From Bacteroidota bacterium (GTDB lineage: Bacteria > Bacteroidota > Bacteroidia > Chitinophagales > Chitinophagaceae): a stretch of DNA of 8,823 nt. The notes under the pieces were generated by a model. That model saw only the letters and a program-made list of their open reading frames with translations, did no database searches and was not told the DNA's origin. This document shows, piece by piece, positions 7,038 to 8,823 of the stretch. The stretch lies in NCBI GenBank assembly GCA_023436425.1, contig JAEZJD010000267.1, positions 1 through 8,823 of the forward strand. Direction: 5' to 3'. Each line of letters starts with the position of its first letter. The first letter of the stretch is position 1. The translations under genes were made by a program, and so were the position numbers.

Positions 7038-8336
7038 ATGTTTCGATTTCTTTTTTTGTTTGTCTTCTCCTCAGTTTTCTTTTCAGCAGAGGCGCAAAGC
7101 GCTTTTGTAAAACAGAAAAACGGGCAGTTTGTTCTCGATGGTAAACCATATTACTACATCGGCACCAACTACTGGTACGGCAGTGTGCTTCCGTTGCAAA
7201 AAGACAAGGCACGCGGAATAGAAAGGCTGAGGAAAGAGCTTGACTTTTTGAAATCAAAAGGTGTTACAAACCTCCGGGTATTAGGCGGGGCAGAAGGAGT
7301 AGGATTGGTGAATGGAGTGGAAAGAGTCGGTCCGTCGCTGCAACCGGAAAAGGGAAAGTTCAACGAGGAAATTTTATATGGGTTAGATGTGCTGTTAGCA
7401 GAAATGCAGAAGCGAAACATGAAAGCTGTTGTGTTCTTCAGCAACAATTGGGAATGGAGCGGAGGCTTTTTGCAGTATCTGCAATGGAACGACCAAATCC
7501 CGGATTCAGTGTTTCGTCGCAAAATGCAGTGGGATGAATTGCGTGATTACGTCAGCAAATTTTATCAATGCGAACCGTGTAAGCAGGACTATCTAAATCA
7601 TGTAAACTTTATTCTTAATCATACTAATCAGGTCACAGGTAAAAAATACAGTCAAGATCCTACAATTATGTCCTGGGAACTTGCAAACGAACCGCGACCA
7701 ATGCGGCCCGCATCGAACGAGGAATACAGCAAATGGATTTCTGATGTCGCATCTTTTATAAAATCAAAAGATAAAAATCATTTGCTCACTACGGGTCATG
7801 AGGGAGAAATAGCAACCGAAAGCATTGACCTTTTTGAGAAAGTGCATGCAGATAAGAATATTGATTATCTCACCATTCACATCTGGCCCCGCAATTGGGG
7901 CTGGTACGATGAAAAGAATGTTGCAAATGAATTTCCCGGAGTAGTTGCCAGAACCAAAGACTACATAGTACGACATGCAACCGTCGCTGAAAAGCTGCGG
8001 AAACCTTTAGTGCTGGAAGAATTTGGCTTCACCCGCGACAATACGTCGTTCGATCCTTCGTCATCAACAACTTTCAGGGACAAATATTATGATGCCTTTT
8101 TCTCCGAATGGAAGAACAGTGCAGCTGCTAACGGCGTTATAGCGGGAGCAAATTTCTGGGCTTTTAATGGAATGGCACGACCAACAAAGGGTCAGATCTT
8201 TTGGAAAGCAGGCGACGATTACATGGGTGATCCGCCGATGGAAGAGCAAGGTCTCTACGGCGTATTTGATAGCGATGCATCTACATGGCAGCTCATCTCG
8301 TCTTACACCAACTGGCTGAAGCAGCAGAAGAAATAG
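7038..8336 (+). CDS. Secreted GH5 endo-beta-1,4-mannanase (GH5_7-like)
   Basis: This enzyme hydrolyses internal beta-1,4-mannosidic bonds in mannan, glucomannan or galactomannan. It has 432 residues: a signal peptide with likely cleavage after SAEA (residue 19), no lipobox Cys, then a single (beta/alpha)8 catalytic domain to the end. GH5 landmarks are TNLRVLGG near 77-84 with conserved Arg80, SWELANEPR near 212-220 with acid/base Glu218, HIW near 281-283, and VLEEFG near 325-330 with nucleophile Glu328. ANFWAFNG near 371-378 supplies the late barrel Trp. The opening FVLDGKPYYYIGTNYWYG and the WELANEPRP motif fit subfamily 7 mannanases rather than cellulases of other GH5 subfamilies. Its only two Cys, at 178 and 181 (CEPC), may form a small disulfide loop. 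It starts 20 bases after the terminator T-run with no obvious TAnnTTTG promoter between, and GH26 follows after 5 bases. GH5 is certain; mannanase specificity is very likely. Confidence 0.92.
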   Translation: MFRFLFLFVFSSVFFSAEAQSAFVKQKNGQFVLDGKPYYYIGTNYWYGSVLPLQKDKARGIERLRKELDFLKSKGVTNLRVLGGAEGVGLVNGVERVGPSLQPEKGKFNEEILYGLDVLLAEMQKRNMKAVVFFSNNWEWSGGFLQYLQWNDQIPDSVFRRKMQWDELRDYVSKFYQCEPCKQDYLNHVNFILNHTNQVTGKKYSQDPTIMSWELANEPRPMRPASNEEYSKWISDVASFIKSKDKNHLLTTGHEGEIATESIDLFEKVHADKNIDYLTIHIWPRNWGWYDEKNVANEFPGVVARTKDYIVRHATVAEKLRKPLVLEEFGFTRDNTSFDPSSSTTFRDKYYDAFFSEWKNSAAANGVIAGANFWAFNGMARPTKGQIFWKAGDDYMGDPPMEEQGLYGVFDSDASTWQLISSYTNWLKQQKK

Positions 8337-8341
8337 CAAAC

Positions 8342-8823
8342 ATGAAGAACGTTGCTCTTATCATCATTATATTTTTTTTGACGCAGTGCAGCCATAGACT
8401 TGCTGTAAGCAGATCGAATAATCATGCAAATATGAAGCTGGTGGATGAACAAGCCACTGCCGAAACTAAAGCACTCTTCTACAATCTTAAAGAACTATCG
8501 AAAAATCACACGCTTTTTGGTCACCAGCACGCAACAGAGTACGGGCATGGCTGGTCGGGAGACGAAAATCGTTCCGATGTAAAGTCTGTCACCGGCTCTC
8601 ATCCTGCTGTCATCGGAGTTGACGTTGCGGGGCTTAGTGAACTACCGGCAGATTTGCTGGAAAAAAACAAAATTCAACTAACAAAAACTGTTGCGGACAC
8701 CTACAATCGCGGTGTGGTTGTTACTGTTGCGTGGCATTTTTACAATCCAGTTTCAAACACAGAATTTTATTGGAATGATTCTACCGCAGTTGCTGCGGTG
8801 CCTCTAATAATCCCCGGTGGAAC
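8342..8823 (+). CDS. GH26 beta-mannanase, 3' partial (runs off window)
   Basis: The open frame from ATG 8342 reaches the right edge, giving 160 residues of an unfinished protein. The N-terminus is a short hydrophobic segment ending FLTQC, so Cys16 is a possible lipidation site, although Gln just before the Cys is unusual. The catalytic domain starts near residue 38. GH26 hallmarks are TLFGHQHATEYGHGW near 57-71, HPAVIGVDVAG near 87-97, VVVTVAWHFYNP near 125-136 and IIPGG near 156-160. These form the N-terminal third of the GH26 barrel and its substrate cleft. The two catalytic glutamates lie beyond the window, so activity cannot be judged here. The start is only 5 bases after the GH5 stop, so the pair should be one transcript. 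GH26 enzymes are mostly endo-mannanases, some releasing mannobiose from chain ends; mannan is strongly supported by the GH5 partner. Confidence 0.9.
   Translation, partial: MKNVALIIIIFFLTQCSHRLAVSRSNNHANMKLVDEQATAETKALFYNLKELSKNHTLFGHQHATEYGHGWSGDENRSDVKSVTGSHPAVIGVDVAGLSELPADLLEKNKIQLTKTVADTYNRGVVVTVAWHFYNPVSNTEFYWNDSTAVAAVPLIIPGG

Noticed and set aside
7169..7522. 117-codon open frame on the minus strand inside the GH5 gene
   Set aside because: It lies fully antisense to a gene with clear catalytic motifs, and its translation shows no recognisable domain or signal peptide.
8372..8379. Run of eight T at the start of the GH26 gene, as a terminator or slippage site
   Set aside because: No GC-rich hairpin precedes it, and it encodes the Phe-Phe-Leu of the hydrophobic signal segment.
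1..8823. CRISPR arrays, tRNA or rRNA genes, insertion sequences
   Set aside because: No direct-repeat/spacer pattern, tRNA cloverleaf, rRNA-like stretch or transposase-like frame was seen; nearly the whole window is accounted for by six coding regions.

Overview
The window comes from a member of the phylum Bacteroidota, most likely an environmental lineage such as Chitinophagaceae/Sphingobacteriia. That family-level guess is an inference from protein style and moderate GC; the phylum call is firm. The evidence for the phylum is an adjacent SusC/SusD pair, lipoproteins with a Cys-Lys-Lys start, A-rich leaders without clear Shine-Dalgarno sequences, and a run of carbohydrate-handling genes all on the + strand. 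This is the layout of a polysaccharide utilization locus (PUL). The enzymes it carries, a GH5 of subfamily 7 type and a GH26, point to beta-mannan (glucomannan, galactomannan or linear mannan) as the substrate.

Layout. Positions 1-2483 hold the C-terminal ~826 residues of a SusC-like TonB-dependent outer-membrane transporter, whose N-terminus lies before the window. SusD (2495-4183) follows after 11 bases. Next come two surface glycan-binding lipoproteins built on IPT/TIG immunoglobulin-like domains. The first (4210-5352) has two TIG domains and a Trp-rich C-terminal domain resembling the glycan-binding domain of SGBP-B proteins. The second (5374-6933) has four TIG domains and a different beta-sandwich C-terminal domain that I cannot assign to a family. 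These four genes are separated by only 11-26 bases and look like one operon. A strong intrinsic terminator (6979-7017) closes this uptake/binding block. A secreted GH5 mannanase (7038-8336) starts 20 bases after the terminator's T-run, and 5 bases after its stop a GH26 mannanase begins (8342) and runs off the right edge.

How it would work (inference from known PULs). The two TIG lipoproteins and SusD hold mannan at the cell surface, and endo-mannanases cut it. The SusC/SusD complex imports manno-oligosaccharides with TonB energy, and periplasmic enzymes finish the job. No regulator, inner-membrane transporter, alpha-galactosidase, mannosyl phosphorylase or epimerase is visible; if present, they lie outside the window.

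The basic system is a known type. The parts most worth a second look are the terminator placed between the binding genes and the enzyme genes, the unassigned C-terminal domain of the second TIG protein, a ten-residue peptide kept identical between two TIG repeats despite synonymous divergence, and the different export signals of the two mannanases.
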